From Paenibacillus wulumuqiensis (GTDB lineage Bacteria > Bacillota > Bacilli > Paenibacillales > Paenibacillaceae), in NCBI RefSeq assembly GCF_000971965.1, contig NZ_LAQP01000017.1:62001-126000 (forward strand): a stretch of DNA of 64,000 nt. Reading direction: 5' to 3'. Positions 16,619 through 26,779 of this stretch are shown here, piece by piece (position 1 is the first letter of the stretch; the number at the start of each line of letters is the position of its first letter). A program made the translations under genes and the position numbers. Under the pieces are notes generated by a model. The model did no database searches. It was not told where the DNA came from and saw nothing but the letters and a program-made list of their open reading frames with translations.

Positions 16619-18594
16619 TAAAGTGTCCCCCTTAATGAAGCCTCAGTCTTTTCTACTTCTTCAGCAGGGATATAGAATCCTTCATCGTCATTCATGGAAC
16701 GTACAACCATACATGCTAGTACGCCTGCAAGGCCGAGAACGGCCATCCATACCCAATGGAAGGTGAATCCAAAACCAGCAATGAAGAAGAATGTAGAAAA
16801 TACAATCGGTATACCCGAATTACTAGGCATGTGAATTGGTTCGTATTTCGGCTTCGCATCTTTCTTAGGAAGCTTGCCGGCAGCACGACGCTGCTTTTCA
16901 ACCCAGAGTGGATCTCTGCTGTCCACTACCGGTGTAATTGCAAAGTTGTATTCTGGTGCCGGGGATGGAATTGTCCATTCCAGCGTATGAGCATCCCAGA
17001 TATCGCCTGTTGTATCTTTTTCACGATACTTGAAGCTGTAGGCAATCTGGATCGCCTGGAAGACGAATGCGATACCCATCAGGTACGCACCAACCGTGGA
17101 TACCACGTTAAGCGGTCCCCAGCCAGTATCCCAGTCGAATGTACTTACACGACGAGTCATACCCATCAGACCCAGCAGGTATTGCGGCATGAAACATACA
17201 TAGAAACCGATGTTCCAGAACCAGAAGGACCATCTGCCCAGTGTCTCGTTCAGCTTGAAGCCGAACATTTTTGGCCACCAGTAGTACATACCGGCGAAGT
17301 AACCAAACACGACACCACCGATCAGAACCTGGTGGAAGTGGGCAATCAGGAAGTAACTGTTGTGATACTGGAAGTCAGCAGGCGCAACGGCCAGCAGAAC
17401 CCCTGTCATACCACCGACGATAAAGGCCGGGATAAAGGCAACCGTCCACAGCATCGGCAGATCGAAGCGAATTCGACCACGATACATCGTAAACAGCCAG
17501 TTAAAGATTTTGACCCCTGTCGGAATCGCAATCAGCATCGTCGAAATCGCAAAGAATGCGTTGACGTCTGCACCGGAACCCATTGTGAAGAAATGGTGAG
17601 CCCAGGTGAAGAAGGATACGAAGGCGATGATCATCATGGCGAAGACCATGGATGTGTAACCGAACAGTTTTTTACGGGAGAATACGCTGACGATCTCGGA
17701 GAAAATACCGAACGCCGGCAAAATAACAATGTATACCTCAGGGTGACCCCACATCCAGATCAAGTTGATATACATCATCGGGTTACCGCCACCATCGAGC
17801 GTGAAGAAGTGTCCTCCTCCAAAGCGGTCAAGGAACAGCAGTGCCAGTGTAACAGTCAAAATTGGGAATGCAAAAATAATGATTACACAAGTTGCAAATA
17901 CCGACCATGTGAACATCGGCATTTTCATCATTGTCATGCCTGGTGCACGCATTTTGATGATCGTTACCAGGAAGTTGATACCTGTTGCCAGGGAACCGAT
18001 ACCGGAGATCTGAATACCCCAGATATAGAAGTTCTGTCCAGGCCCTGGATTAAATTGAAGTTCCGAGAGCGGCGGATAACTCAGCCAGCCCGCATCCGGT
18101 GAACCACCGATTACGAAGGACAGGTTAAACAGCATCGCACCCAGGAAGAACAGCCAGAAGCTGAGTGAGTTCAGGAATGGGAATGCGACGTCGCGCGCAC
18201 CAATCTGAAGAGGTACAACGACGTTAAACAAACCGAACATAAATGGCATCGCCATAAAGAGGATCATAACTACGCCGTGCGTAGTAAATACCTGGTTATA
18301 GTGTTCGGGATGCAAAAATTCAAAATTCGGAATAGCCAGCTGTGTCCGCATCATGAGAGCATCCACACCGCCGCGGAACATCATGATGATCGCAGCGAGG
18401 ATGTACATGATACCGATTTTTTTATGATCGACGGTTGTCAACCAGTTGCGCCATAACCATTTCCATTTCTTGAAATAGGTTAGTCCCGCAACGATCGCAA
18501 TCGTCACCAATGCGATGGATACGTCTGCACCGTAAATCAGCGGGTCACCGGTGACAAAAAATTCTGATGCAAACTCTTTAATATTCTCGAGCAT
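16618..18594 (-). CDS. qoxB: Quinol oxidase subunit I (heme-copper catalytic subunit)
   Basis: Catalytic subunit that reduces oxygen to water and pumps protons. 658 residues, about 14-15 membrane helices. The CuB/cross-linked Tyr motif MWGHPEVYIVILP near residue 285, WAHHFFTMG with two His near 335, and FHQVLIGG near 420 carry heme and copper ligands. Length fits QoxB/CyoB rather than shorter CtaD. GAAAGGAG precedes ATG 18594. Subunit II lacks copper-A ligands, so the donor is quinol, menaquinol in this lineage. Confidence 0.96.
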   Translation of the reverse strand: MLENIKEFASEFFVTGDPLIYGADVSIALVTIAIVAGLTYFKKWKWLWRNWLTTVDHKKIGIMYILAAIIMMFRGGVDALMMRTQLAIPNFEFLHPEHYNQVFTTHGVVMILFMAMPFMFGLFNVVVPLQIGARDVAFPFLNSLSFWLFFLGAMLFNLSFVIGGSPDAGWLSYPPLSELQFNPGPGQNFYIWGIQISGIGSLATGINFLVTIIKMRAPGMTMMKMPMFTWSVFATCVIIIFAFPILTVTLALLFLDRFGGGHFFTLDGGGNPMMYINLIWMWGHPEVYIVILPAFGIFSEIVSVFSRKKLFGYTSMVFAMMIIAFVSFFTWAHHFFTMGSGADVNAFFAISTMLIAIPTGVKIFNWLFTMYRGRIRFDLPMLWTVAFIPAFIVGGMTGVLLAVAPADFQYHNSYFLIAHFHQVLIGGVVFGYFAGMYYWWPKMFGFKLNETLGRWSFWFWNIGFYVCFMPQYLLGLMGMTRRVSTFDWDTGWGPLNVVSTVGAYLMGIAFVFQAIQIAYSFKYREKDTTGDIWDAHTLEWTIPSPAPEYNFAITPVVDSRDPLWVEKQRRAAGKLPKKDAKPKYEPIHMPSNSGIPIVFSTFFFIAGFGFTFHWVWMAVLGLAGVLACMVVRSMNDDEGFYIPAEEVEKTEASLRGTL

Positions 18595-18685
18595 CGGGGA
18601 GCTCCTTTCACTGTCTTTATGCGTCCCGCTTACCGGTACACTGCTTCACAATCAACAGCATATCTGCATCGGAACCTGATCGAAC

Positions 18686-19720
18686 CTAGTTGTTTGAGCC
18701 TTCCTGAGTGTCTGTACCCAGTCCGTCATGCTCATTGTTGGATTTGGTATCCGTACCCATATCGCTTTGACCCTGTTCACTTTCCTTCTCATTAATTTCC
18801 GTCTGAGGAGTCGTGTGAGTCGCGCGGTTGCTGTTGTCAGCCAGACCGCCAGGCAGATATTTGGTTACGAGTTGTTGGAACAAATTGTCCGGGAAAGAGG
18901 AGAATGACTGCTTGTCCGCTGTTCCTGGAATAGCCAGTGACTGGTAAGTTTCCATCGTCATTGGTTTGGATTCCGATTTGACCTTGTCCACCCATGCACG
19001 ATAATCCGCATCGGACACAGCGTTCACATCAAATCTCATATCGGCAAAGTGCTCACCGCTAAAGTTCGCTCCTGAACCGAAATAGGTTCCCGGATGATCG
19101 GCCTGCATATACAGGGTCATCGCCATACCGGACATGGTGTAGATCTGACCGGCCAGCTGCGGTACCCAGAAGGAGTTCATCGGCGCGTCGGACGTCAGTT
19201 CAAAACGAATAGGTGTGTCTTCCGGAATTGTCACGGAGTTTACAGTGGCAATATTTTCTTCCGGGTTAAAGAATACCCATTTCCAATCCAGAGAAACGAC
19301 CTGGATCGTAACTGGTTCCTTCTCGGACTTAAGTGCCACGGAAGGCTCCAGAGCATACGTGTAACGAACCGTTACGACAGCCAGAATAAAGATAACGACG
19401 ATCGGAATGCCCCACCAGATGGTTTCAAGCAAATTGTTGTGGCTGAAATCCGGATCGTATTTGGCCTTTCTGCCTGGCTTGTCACGATACCTCCACACAA
19501 TAATAAAAGCAATTATTGTCGTCGGCACGATAACGATTGCCGTCAGAATCGTAGAAATGACGATTAAGTCCCGCTGTCCTTCTGCAATAGGTCCTTTCGG
19601 GTTAAGAACGAAATAGTTGCCTGTACCGGCAAACAACGCCCAAACCGTCAGGGCCAGTGACAGAACGGTCACAATCAGAACAACCCATTTCATAAGGCGC
19701 GAACCTGGTTTTTTGCTCAT
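18686..19720 (-). CDS. qoxA: Quinol oxidase subunit II
   Basis: 344 residues: two membrane helices (about 11-31 and 49-74) then an extracytoplasmic cupredoxin domain. The copper-A ligands of cytochrome c oxidases are absent: the segment SFWVPQLAGQIYTMSG has no Cys pair, which marks a quinol oxidase. Unlike many QoxA/CyoA proteins there is no Cys lipobox in the first helix. A hydrophilic Ser/Asp/Asn-rich tail of about 50 residues ends the protein. ATG 19720 has AAAGGGG upstream; the frame open to 19774 is not used. First gene of the operon. Confidence 0.93.
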   Translation of the reverse strand: MSKKPGSRLMKWVVLIVTVLSLALTVWALFAGTGNYFVLNPKGPIAEGQRDLIVISTILTAIVIVPTTIIAFIIVWRYRDKPGRKAKYDPDFSHNNLLETIWWGIPIVVIFILAVVTVRYTYALEPSVALKSEKEPVTIQVVSLDWKWVFFNPEENIATVNSVTIPEDTPIRFELTSDAPMNSFWVPQLAGQIYTMSGMAMTLYMQADHPGTYFGSGANFSGEHFADMRFDVNAVSDADYRAWVDKVKSESKPMTMETYQSLAIPGTADKQSFSSFPDNLFQQLVTKYLPGGLADNSNRATHTTPQTEINEKESEQGQSDMGTDTKSNNEHDGLGTDTQEGSNN

Positions 19721-19879
19721 CTTGATCCCCTTTCTCACATAACGCTTATGACGTTCATAATATTGAAACCACACATTTCTATGTTAACACTAAGTGTGCT
19801 TTTTGCGTATCCATAGAAGGTGTAAATTTCGGTTTTTTTTAGCTTGTTAACAAATCTGTCAATTTATTAGCAAGCGGAA

Positions 19880-19893
19880 GTGAATGTTTTCAC
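19880..19893. promoter_or_regulatory. Rex-like palindrome upstream of qoxA
   Basis: GTGAATGTTTTCAC has perfect GTGAA/TTCAC arms around four bases, the core of the Rex operator (TTGTGAA-N4-TTCACAA), but the outer bases do not match. It lies about 160 bases before the qoxA start. Rex responds to NADH/NAD and controls respiratory genes in Bacillota. Confidence 0.4.
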
Positions 19894-19925
19894 ATTATTT
19901 AAAGATTAACATATTTTTACTCCGT

Positions 19926-19961
19926 AAAAAAGCCCCTTCAAGAACAAATTCTCAAAGGAGC
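19926..19961 (-). terminator. Terminator after the 94-aa membrane protein gene
   Basis: On the minus strand GCTCCTTTGAGAA pairs with TTCTTGAAGGGGC and is followed by six T residues. Confidence 0.75.
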
Positions 19962-19986
19962 CGCTATTTAATTGTAAGCAGGACGG

Positions 19987-20271
19987 TTAATCTTCCTTGA
20001 TCCCATCCTTACCTTCATCGCTCCGGGCCTGCATCGAGCCGAAGGATTTACCAATGAAGTAAATAAAGATCGCTGCCACCAGACAGCCAATTCCGCCCAT
20101 TAATCCCATATTGTTGTCATTGAACGGCTGAAGATTGAAAATAATCAGGAAAACACCTACCGCACAAATCACCCATGATACGATAGTGAGCGCTCTGCTC
20201 ATCGCATACGTGTTATGTCTTGGTGAATGATTACGGGGCGAATTGGAATGCCCTTTGCTCTTGGTAGCCAT
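19987..20271 (-). CDS. Small two-helix membrane protein, 94 aa
   Basis: A basic, Ser/His-rich N-terminus is followed by two membrane helices (about 27-47 and 54-74) and a charged tail. Family not recognised. ATG 20271 is spaced eight bases from AAGGGGAG; a GTG at 20280 overlaps that site and is less likely. It is upstream of and co-directional with qoxA but has its own terminator, so a link to respiration is only positional. Confidence 0.65.
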   Translation of the reverse strand: MATKSKGHSNSPRNHSPRHNTYAMSRALTIVSWVICAVGVFLIIFNLQPFNDNNMGLMGGIGCLVAAIFIYFIGKSFGSMQARSDEGKDGIKED

Positions 20272-20536
20272 ATGTTCCACTCCCCTTTCATAATTGTGAT
20301 TCTGGTCCGTTTACCGGTTGATTTGTTCATAGTAGCGTTTGTGTGACGTTAATATGATATAAAGCTTATTACCACAAAAGTATGGGTTTGATTCGCTTTG
20401 GTTTCTTTTCCATTAAAATATTTACTCATTCGGCTCTTGCACAGGCCATTAGACCGTTCATGCAAACAGTCGTCAAAGCAGATTCAATTGACGACTAGGC
20501 TCCCAATAATCATCACTATTTTGCCAATAAACCGCA

Positions 20537-20588
20537 AAAGCCAGTGCTCTCTGCCGGAAAGATATCCGAACAGCAGAGCGCTGGCTTT
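20537..20588 (-). terminator. Hairpin downstream of the GH1 gene
   Basis: AAAGCCAGTGCTCT and AGAGCGCTGGCTTT pair over 14 positions (one wobble). On the minus strand only four T residues follow. The 20272-20659 gap (388 bases) otherwise shows nothing beyond the promoter region of the 94-aa gene. Confidence 0.6.
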
Positions 20589-20659
20589 CATAATTTTGCG
20601 CAGGATAAAAGTGAACTTCCTGTATGAACTATCTTAATCATCGAGCTGCAGGGTATACA

Positions 20660-22003
20660 TCAGCGTGTCTCCATCCAGTTGTTGCGGACAACATTCTGGT
20701 ACCAATAGTAGCTTTCCTTGGGCGTGCGCTCCAAGGTACGGAAATCGACATGGATCAGTCCGAACCGCATCCGGTAGCCTTCTGCCCACTCAAAGTTATC
20801 CATGAGTGACCAGGCCATATAGCCTTTGAGCGCAATGCCATCATTAATTACCCGGTGCACCTGGGCGATATGCTGCTGCAAATACTGGACGCGCAGCGTA
20901 TCATTGACTGCCCCGTCTACCGGACCGTCGTTCACACAGGCGCCATTTTCGGTAATGTAGATATCGACATTGCCGTACTTTTGCAAATAATGCAGTACAT
21001 CATACAGACCTGTCGCATCGATCGGCCAGCCGATATCGGTCTTGAACAGTCCCATATCCACCTCTTCACTTTGCAAATAACCCGCTTCCGGATGATAGCG
21101 ATTCACCGAAGGATGATAGTAGTTAATGCCGAGCAGATCGATCGGCTGGGCGATAATCTCCATGTCTCCGTCCTGTATCGGCGGCTTGGCACCTGCCTGC
21201 AGGAACCACTCATACAGGGAATCCGGATAGCTGCCTTTGTAGATCGGATCAAGGAACCAGTCCGCATATACTTCAATATTGCGATTGCAGGCCGCGCGGT
21301 CTTCCGGGCTCTTGCTGTACGGAACCGCCCAGGCGACGTTCGGTGCAATACCAATCTGGCCTTCGAGCTTCATATCACGGAACATTTTGACCGAGTGACC
21401 GTGTGCGACCAGCAGATGATGGCCGACATTGAGGGCAATCTGCAGATCCTGGTTGCCCGGCGCATGCTTGCCTTCCAGGTTCGACAGGAATGCGATGCAC
21501 CATGGTTCATTGAAAGTGAGCCAGAATTTGATTTTCCCGGCAAATTCGCGGAACATGACTTCGGCGTATTTGACAAAGGCATCGATCGTACGCCGGTTCT
21601 CCCAGCCGCCCACATCCTGCAGCGCCTGCGGCAGATCCCAGTGATACAGCGTACAGAACGGCTCAATGCCCGCATCCAGCAGACAGTCGACAAACCGGTG
21701 ATAGAAATCAATGCCTTCCTGATTGATCTCGCCGTCTCCATCCGGAATGATCCGTGACCAGGCTACAGAGAAGCGGTATGTCTGGATACCCAGCTCTTTC
21801 ATCAGCAGGATATCTTCCTCGTAGCGATGATAGCTGTCACAGGCGATATTGCCGTTATGTCCATCAAATACTTTGCCGGGTGTATGGGCAAACGTATCCC
21901 AGATCGACAGACCGCGTCCGCCTTCCTGATAAGCGCCCTCGATCTGGTAAGCGGCTGTAGCGGTACCCCACATAAAGTCTTTGGGAAATTGGAAAATGGT
22001 CAT
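20660..22003 (-). CDS. bglA: GH1 beta-glucosidase
   Basis: Cytoplasmic retaining glycosidase that splits beta-glucosides or related beta-glycosides; no phosphate-binding motif marks it as a clear 6-phospho enzyme. 447 residues with the GH1 N-terminal signature FMWGTATAAYQIEGA, acid/base Glu 166 in TFNEPW, and nucleophile Glu 352 in YITENGA. Length and residues match Paenibacillus BglA. AGGAGG precedes the ATG. Last gene of the glycan locus, but it has its own promoter with a cre-like site. Confidence 0.94.
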   Translation of the reverse strand: MTIFQFPKDFMWGTATAAYQIEGAYQEGGRGLSIWDTFAHTPGKVFDGHNGNIACDSYHRYEEDILLMKELGIQTYRFSVAWSRIIPDGDGEINQEGIDFYHRFVDCLLDAGIEPFCTLYHWDLPQALQDVGGWENRRTIDAFVKYAEVMFREFAGKIKFWLTFNEPWCIAFLSNLEGKHAPGNQDLQIALNVGHHLLVAHGHSVKMFRDMKLEGQIGIAPNVAWAVPYSKSPEDRAACNRNIEVYADWFLDPIYKGSYPDSLYEWFLQAGAKPPIQDGDMEIIAQPIDLLGINYYHPSVNRYHPEAGYLQSEEVDMGLFKTDIGWPIDATGLYDVLHYLQKYGNVDIYITENGACVNDGPVDGAVNDTLRVQYLQQHIAQVHRVINDGIALKGYMAWSLMDNFEWAEGYRMRFGLIHVDFRTLERTPKESYYWYQNVVRNNWMETR

Positions 22004-22085
22004 GATTGGTTGCCTCCTGTATGGTGTTTGGTTGAAAAAGCTTCATTTATGCGTCCGGCGTTCATGCGGCCGGGACCGATTCATT

Positions 22086-22127
22086 CGTATGCGTTTACAT
22101 TATAGTTTAGCGGTGAGCCCGGTAAAA
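22086..22127 (-). promoter_or_regulatory. bglA promoter with cre site
   Basis: Minus strand: TTTTAC (22122-22127), 17 bases, TATAAT (22099-22104). Directly after the -10, TGTAAACGCATACG (22086-22099) matches the relaxed cre consensus at every defined position but the last. CcpA bound here would block transcription. Confidence 0.6.
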
Positions 22128-22210
22128 GGATGTAACTTATGTTTCATGGTGCGCAAATTCAAGGATTTTTGAGTGACGAGTATGCGCAAGGTGGGATGGT
22201 GGGGCTACAG

Positions 22211-24679
22211 TTACAGCTCGGAGGCCTGCAAGGTATAGCGCTGGCCTGCTTGCAGGGACAGGTCTAGTCGGTGTTGCCCGTTGCTATTGGTAACAGTGAG
22301 CACCGGGGAAGCTGCTTTTTCATTGGCCGGCACGCTTCCTGCTCCGATGGATGCTGCAGAGATGGTATCTGTCAGGATTAATGGTACCGAGGACAGCAGG
22401 CTGCATGTATGGTCACGATCGGACAGGATGGTGGCGGTGATCAATTTGCCGTGCTGCCAGATCAGATCGATGGTGAAGCCGCCTCGGGCGCGCAGGCCGG
22501 TGACCTGGCCGCTAGACCAGGCTTGGGGCAGGGCGGGCAGGAGGTGGATTTCGTTCAGATGGCTTTGCAGCAGCATCTCCGCGATTCCGGCTATTCCGCC
22601 GAAGTTGCCGTCGATCTGGAATGGCGGATGCGCGTCAAACAGGTTGGGATAGGTGGAGCGTGCCAGCAGAGTATGCACAAAATGATAGGCCTGCTCGCCA
22701 TCCAGCAGCCGGGCATACAGATTGATCAACCAGGCGCAGCTCCAGCCGGTATGACCGCCTCCGTGGGTAATGCGCCGCTCCAGTGAGACACGGGCGGCTT
22801 CGACCAGCTCGGGAGTCTCATAGCGGTTGATCTCCCGTCCCGGATACAGCCCATACAGATGGGACACATGTCGGTGCCCCGGTTCATACTCCTCATAGTC
22901 CTCATACCATTCCTGTAGCTGTCCATGCTGTCCAATATGAAAAGGATACAGTCTGTCCACAGCTTGCTGCAGCTCTGCCACCAGTTCTTGATCCGTTTCC
23001 AGTACAGCGGCTGCTTCTATACAATGGGTGAACAGTTCCCGAATCAGCGTCATATCCATCGTGGACGCTGCGGATGTACTGCATGGTTGACCGGAAGCAG
23101 TCCGGAATTTATTTTCCGGGGAGGTAGAAGGTACGGTGACCAGATAACCGTGCGGGTCTTCCATCAGCCAGTCCAGTGCAAATCGGGCCGCTTCACGCAT
23201 GACCGGATAGCCGGTCTGACGCAGGAACTCCCGATCTTCGGAAAAGGCATAATGCTCCCACAGATGCGCACACAGCCAGACACCGCCGAGCGGCCAGAAG
23301 GCCCAGCTGGCATCGCCGCCTGTCGGCAGGCCAGATCTCCACAGGTCGGTATTATGATGAGCCGTCCATCCCCTGGCGCCATAGCGCGTGCTAGCGACCT
23401 CTCGTCCGGTATGACTCACCTCCTCCACCAGAGTGAGCAGCGGCTCATGACATTCACCGAGTCCGCAGACTTCGGCTGGCCAGTAATTCATCTGTACGTT
23501 GATATTGGTCGTATAATCGCTGTTCCACGGCGGCTGTACATGCGGGTTCCAGATACCCTGCAGATTGGCCGCCTGATCTCCCGGACGTGAGCAGGCGATG
23601 AGCAGATAGCGTCCATAATGGAAATACAATGCTTCCAGCCCGATATCGGTCCCTCCCTGTCGGTACTGTTCCAACCGCTGGTCCGTAGGCAGCTGTAGCA
23701 AATGGGCTGCTGTATTCTGCTCTGCGTCTACAGGTTCCGCGTCATCGCTGTACAGTTCCAATCCTATCCGGTCGAACAAATGGTGATGATCCTGCTGATG
23801 TGCTTCCACGAGAGTGGTCCACCCCAGCGCTGCTGCTTCATCCAGTCTAGCCGTACATTCCTCATCCAGTCGGCGTCCTGCACTTCCCGGCAGACGATCA
23901 TAGCCGTCAAAGTCCGTGACCGCTGTCAGCAGAACGATCAGCTCGGTCGTGTTCTCGATATGCAGCTGTCCATCGCGGTGATGCACATGACCGCCAGCAC
24001 TATGTATACGAGCCTGCACTTGGAAATGAATACCATGCTCTTCCTCCGCGTCATACCGATACGGCTCCTGCCGGTCGCGATACCACTGCATATCCGGATA
24101 TACATACCCATGCATTTGCAGTTCCTGCGGCCGGCTATCCAGCTGATGCGGCTGTACGCTGTGGAGACGAACAGCTGCGCTGAATGCTGTGCCGTCACTG
24201 CGGCTCATCCGATAGGCGAGCACCTGATGCGGACGACTGACCAGCACTTCCCGCTGCATCGTTCGTCCATCCTCTGTCCAGCAGGTACGTGCTATCGCAT
24301 TGTGTATATCCAGTTCACGATAATAATCAGATGGCTCTCCCTCACTATGAACATATTCGATCTCCAGATCACCGAGCGGCTGATACGCCTCTACATCCTT
24401 GCCGAGCATCCGGGTGTTGATCAGCTCCTGCGCTTCATCCAGCTGACCGTCAAAAATCAGCTGCCGCACATGATCCAGCTCAGCCGGGTCGACAGCCGGT
24501 ATATCCTGTTGCGGCCTGCCCGACCATAATGTATCTTCATTCAGCTGAATTCGGTCCATTCCCGCTCCGCCGAATACCATCCCACCAAGTCTGCCATTTC
24601 CGATCGGCAGCGCCTCTTCCCATATCTCTGCCGGTCGGTCATACCATAGGGAATACGGAGAGAATTGTCTCTGCTTCAT
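22211..24679 (-). CDS. GH95 alpha-L-fucosidase family glycoside hydrolase
   Basis: 822 residues, no signal peptide, so probably cytoplasmic. Inverting glycosidase that removes alpha-1,2-linked L-fucose; some family members act on alpha-L-galactose. Seen: an N-terminal beta domain with [16 protein letters not shown] near residue 24 and [12 protein letters not shown], the (alpha/alpha)6 barrel with [18 protein letters not shown] carrying the conserved Asn pair, [20 protein letters not shown], and [23 protein letters not shown] precedes the ATG. It follows the binding-protein genes and precedes bglA, suggesting stepwise trimming of an imported fucosylated oligosaccharide. Confidence 0.92.
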   Translation of the reverse strand: MKQRQFSPYSLWYDRPAEIWEEALPIGNGRLGGMVFGGAGMDRIQLNEDTLWSGRPQQDIPAVDPAELDHVRQLIFDGQLDEAQELINTRMLGKDVEAYQPLGDLEIEYVHSEGEPSDYYRELDIHNAIARTCWTEDGRTMQREVLVSRPHQVLAYRMSRSDGTAFSAAVRLHSVQPHQLDSRPQELQMHGYVYPDMQWYRDRQEPYRYDAEEEHGIHFQVQARIHSAGGHVHHRDGQLHIENTTELIVLLTAVTDFDGYDRLPGSAGRRLDEECTARLDEAAALGWTTLVEAHQQDHHHLFDRIGLELYSDDAEPVDAEQNTAAHLLQLPTDQRLEQYRQGGTDIGLEALYFHYGRYLLIACSRPGDQAANLQGIWNPHVQPPWNSDYTTNINVQMNYWPAEVCGLGECHEPLLTLVEEVSHTGREVASTRYGARGWTAHHNTDLWRSGLPTGGDASWAFWPLGGVWLCAHLWEHYAFSEDREFLRQTGYPVMREAARFALDWLMEDPHGYLVTVPSTSPENKFRTASGQPCSTSAASTMDMTLIRELFTHCIEAAAVLETDQELVAELQQAVDRLYPFHIGQHGQLQEWYEDYEEYEPGHRHVSHLYGLYPGREINRYETPELVEAARVSLERRITHGGGHTGWSCAWLINLYARLLDGEQAYHFVHTLLARSTYPNLFDAHPPFQIDGNFGGIAGIAEMLLQSHLNEIHLLPALPQAWSSGQVTGLRARGGFTIDLIWQHGKLITATILSDRDHTCSLLSSVPLILTDTISAASIGAGSVPANEKAASPVLTVTNSNGQHRLDLSLQAGQRYTLQASEL

Positions 24680-24809
24680 ACCACCACTCCTTCCATACTT
24701 GTGTACTTAACTTTATTGAAATCCAGGAACCCGGCACTGCATGATCTATGTATCATCAGCCATGCAGTCAGGTGCCCTGTACAGCTCTAACCATTTCCTA
24801 CATATATAA

Positions 24810-24838
24810 AGAGGGACTCCCTGCACAGGAGCCCCTCT
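24810..24838 (-). terminator. Hairpin between second binding-protein gene and GH95
   Basis: AGAGGGACTCC pairs with GGAGCCCCTCT; on the minus strand a short T-rich run follows. GH95 expression would need readthrough or its own promoter. Confidence 0.65.
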
Positions 24839-24859
24839 GATGTACGCAATGGCGGCAGT

Positions 24860-26551
24860 TTACTTTGCAGCCACAGGCTGGCTCCACAATTCAACCGTGT
24901 CTTTGATCATTTTGGAATATTCGGCTTCCATCTGCTTGATCTCATCTGTACTCAGTTCGGCAATCATCTGATCATACACTTTATCAAATTCTTGCGGACT
25001 GGACAGTATCGCTTCCGGGATACGCTTGCGGACGATATCCTGGGATTTTTGGAAGTTGACCGTATAATTCGGGTCATCCGGAGCCGGCAGATTGTACGCT
25101 GCGCCCCATGGTTTAACCGGGAACTCTTCTTTGGCCGGGAACAGATCCTTCCATGTCGTTGCACCGTATGCTTTGAGCGCATCCTTCTCCGGTTGTGTGT
25201 AGCCTGCGATGATCTGCTCAGGGAAGTTGGTGGTGTAATAGTTACCGCTCGGGTCTTTGACACCATCGCCATAACGAACCGAGAAGTTGTACATGCCAAT
25301 CCCGGATTCTCTGGTAAAGTTGGTATTATCGTTCACACGACGCTCCTGTATTTCCTGGGGAATAACGCGTTTGTCCCCTTTCATTTCATAATGCTTGCCT
25401 TCCACGCCCCAGTTGTTCAGCACCTGTGCTTCGTCGGATGCCATCCAGTCGAGGAATTTGATGATACGGATCGGGTCTTTGGCCGAAGTGGTGATGCCGA
25501 TACCGTAACCTACCGGAGGACCAATATCCTGGAAGGAATGGTCTTTGGTCTTCTCATCCAGCTGTACCGGATAGTGACCGTACGTGCGCTCCGCCATACC
25601 GGATGTTTTCAGCGAGTTTTCGGCCTGCTGGTAGTCCCACTCCTGGTCGATCAGACCGAGGACACGCCCGCTGGCGATTTTGGACAGATACTGGTCATTT
25701 TTCTGGGTAAATGTCTCGGGATCCAGCAATCCTTCATTATACATATGGTTGAGCCAGCGGAAGTATTCCTTGCCTTCCGGGCGCTTGTAGTGCAGTTGTG
25801 CTTCGTAGGTTTGCGGATTGATGTAGAATTCTCCGTCTGCTTCTCCGCCGGTGGCTGATACGGATGGATCGGTAACGGTAATCATGATCTTCCAGTCATC
25901 CGCATTCAGTGAGAGCGGAATGGTAGGTTGACCGTTAATGGTCGGATGCTTTTCTTTGTACTCTTTCAGCACATTTTCAAAGTCCTTGACCGTTTTGATT
26001 TTGGGATAGCCCAGTTCCTTCATGACGGCATTTTGCACTTCAAATCCACCGCCTGCGTCAAAGGAAGTCTGGCCGACACCCGCGTTGGTCGGAATGACGT
26101 AGATCGATGGATCTTCCTTGCTGTACTGCAGCCGGGATAGATCGTCGCCATATACTTTTTTGATATTGGGACCGTATTTGTCGATCAAGTCCGTCAGGTC
26201 AATCAGTGCGCCGGCATCCACCAGCTTGGTGATGGAGCCTTTGGGGAAAATCATGTCCGGGTATTCGCCGGATGCCGTCATCAGGGATATTTTCTGTGAG
26301 CCGCCGCCGCTGACATCATACTCGGCGTTAATCGTGACATTGGTTGCTTTGGTGATCGCCTGTCCTACATCATCTTTCATATTGTTCCAGGTAGGACTCG
26401 GGTCCGAACCAAAAAATGAAATGGTAATCGGCTGGGAGGCGTCGGAAGTTTCCATTTGGGTCGGATCACTGCTTCCGCCACAGGCAGTCACTGCTGCCAA
26501 TGAGAGAACCGTCAGTGGGATCAGCGTACGTTTAAGCCATTTGCCAGACAT
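24860..26551 (-). CDS. Extracellular sugar-binding lipoprotein, copy 2
   Basis: Substrate-binding protein of a CUT1-type ABC importer (LplA/YtcQ-like, 563 residues). Lipoprotein signal peptide with lipobox AVTACG near residue 24, then a large two-lobed binding domain. It is nearly identical to the gene just upstream (26780-28477): by eye about nine in ten residues match, with differences concentrated in the signal peptide, in a block near residues 225-245 and at the C-terminus. This is a tandem duplication. CAAAGGAGAG precedes the ATG. Confidence 0.93.
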   Translation of the reverse strand: MSGKWLKRTLIPLTVLSLAAVTACGGSSDPTQMETSDASQPITISFFGSDPSPTWNNMKDDVGQAITKATNVTINAEYDVSGGGSQKISLMTASGEYPDMIFPKGSITKLVDAGALIDLTDLIDKYGPNIKKVYGDDLSRLQYSKEDPSIYVIPTNAGVGQTSFDAGGGFEVQNAVMKELGYPKIKTVKDFENVLKEYKEKHPTINGQPTIPLSLNADDWKIMITVTDPSVSATGGEADGEFYINPQTYEAQLHYKRPEGKEYFRWLNHMYNEGLLDPETFTQKNDQYLSKIASGRVLGLIDQEWDYQQAENSLKTSGMAERTYGHYPVQLDEKTKDHSFQDIGPPVGYGIGITTSAKDPIRIIKFLDWMASDEAQVLNNWGVEGKHYEMKGDKRVIPQEIQERRVNDNTNFTRESGIGMYNFSVRYGDGVKDPSGNYYTTNFPEQIIAGYTQPEKDALKAYGATTWKDLFPAKEEFPVKPWGAAYNLPAPDDPNYTVNFQKSQDIVRKRIPEAILSSPQEFDKVYDQMIAELSTDEIKQMEAEYSKMIKDTVELWSQPVAAK

Positions 26552-26673
26552 CGTAAATTACTCTCCTTTGTTATCATGCTCATTTTGGTCATTCATTACT
26601 TGCATTCATGTATTCCACTACTGCTGCCCCTTCCTGTGGGACAGTACTAAAATATAGTATATTCCATATAAAA

Positions 26674-26750
26674 GGGACTCCAGCAACCGGAGTCCCCATT
26701 GTATTCAATATTCCGGAGCAGTGTTATTACATTTGTACGGCCTGCTCCGG
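26674..26750 (-). terminator. Two successive hairpins between the duplicated binding-protein genes
   Basis: GGGACTCC/GGAGTCCC (26674-26696) and CCGGAGCAG/CTGCTCCGG (26713-26750). Neither is followed by a long T-run on the minus strand, so partial termination or message stabilisation is as likely as full termination. Confidence 0.55.
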
Positions 26751-26779
26751 TATATCGCTTTACTGTATGACCTGCTATT

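Noticed and set aside
16756-18102. 448-codon plus-strand frame opposite qoxB
   Set aside because: qoxB has clear heme-copper motifs along the same DNA; the antisense frame is His/Arg/Thr-rich without domain features.
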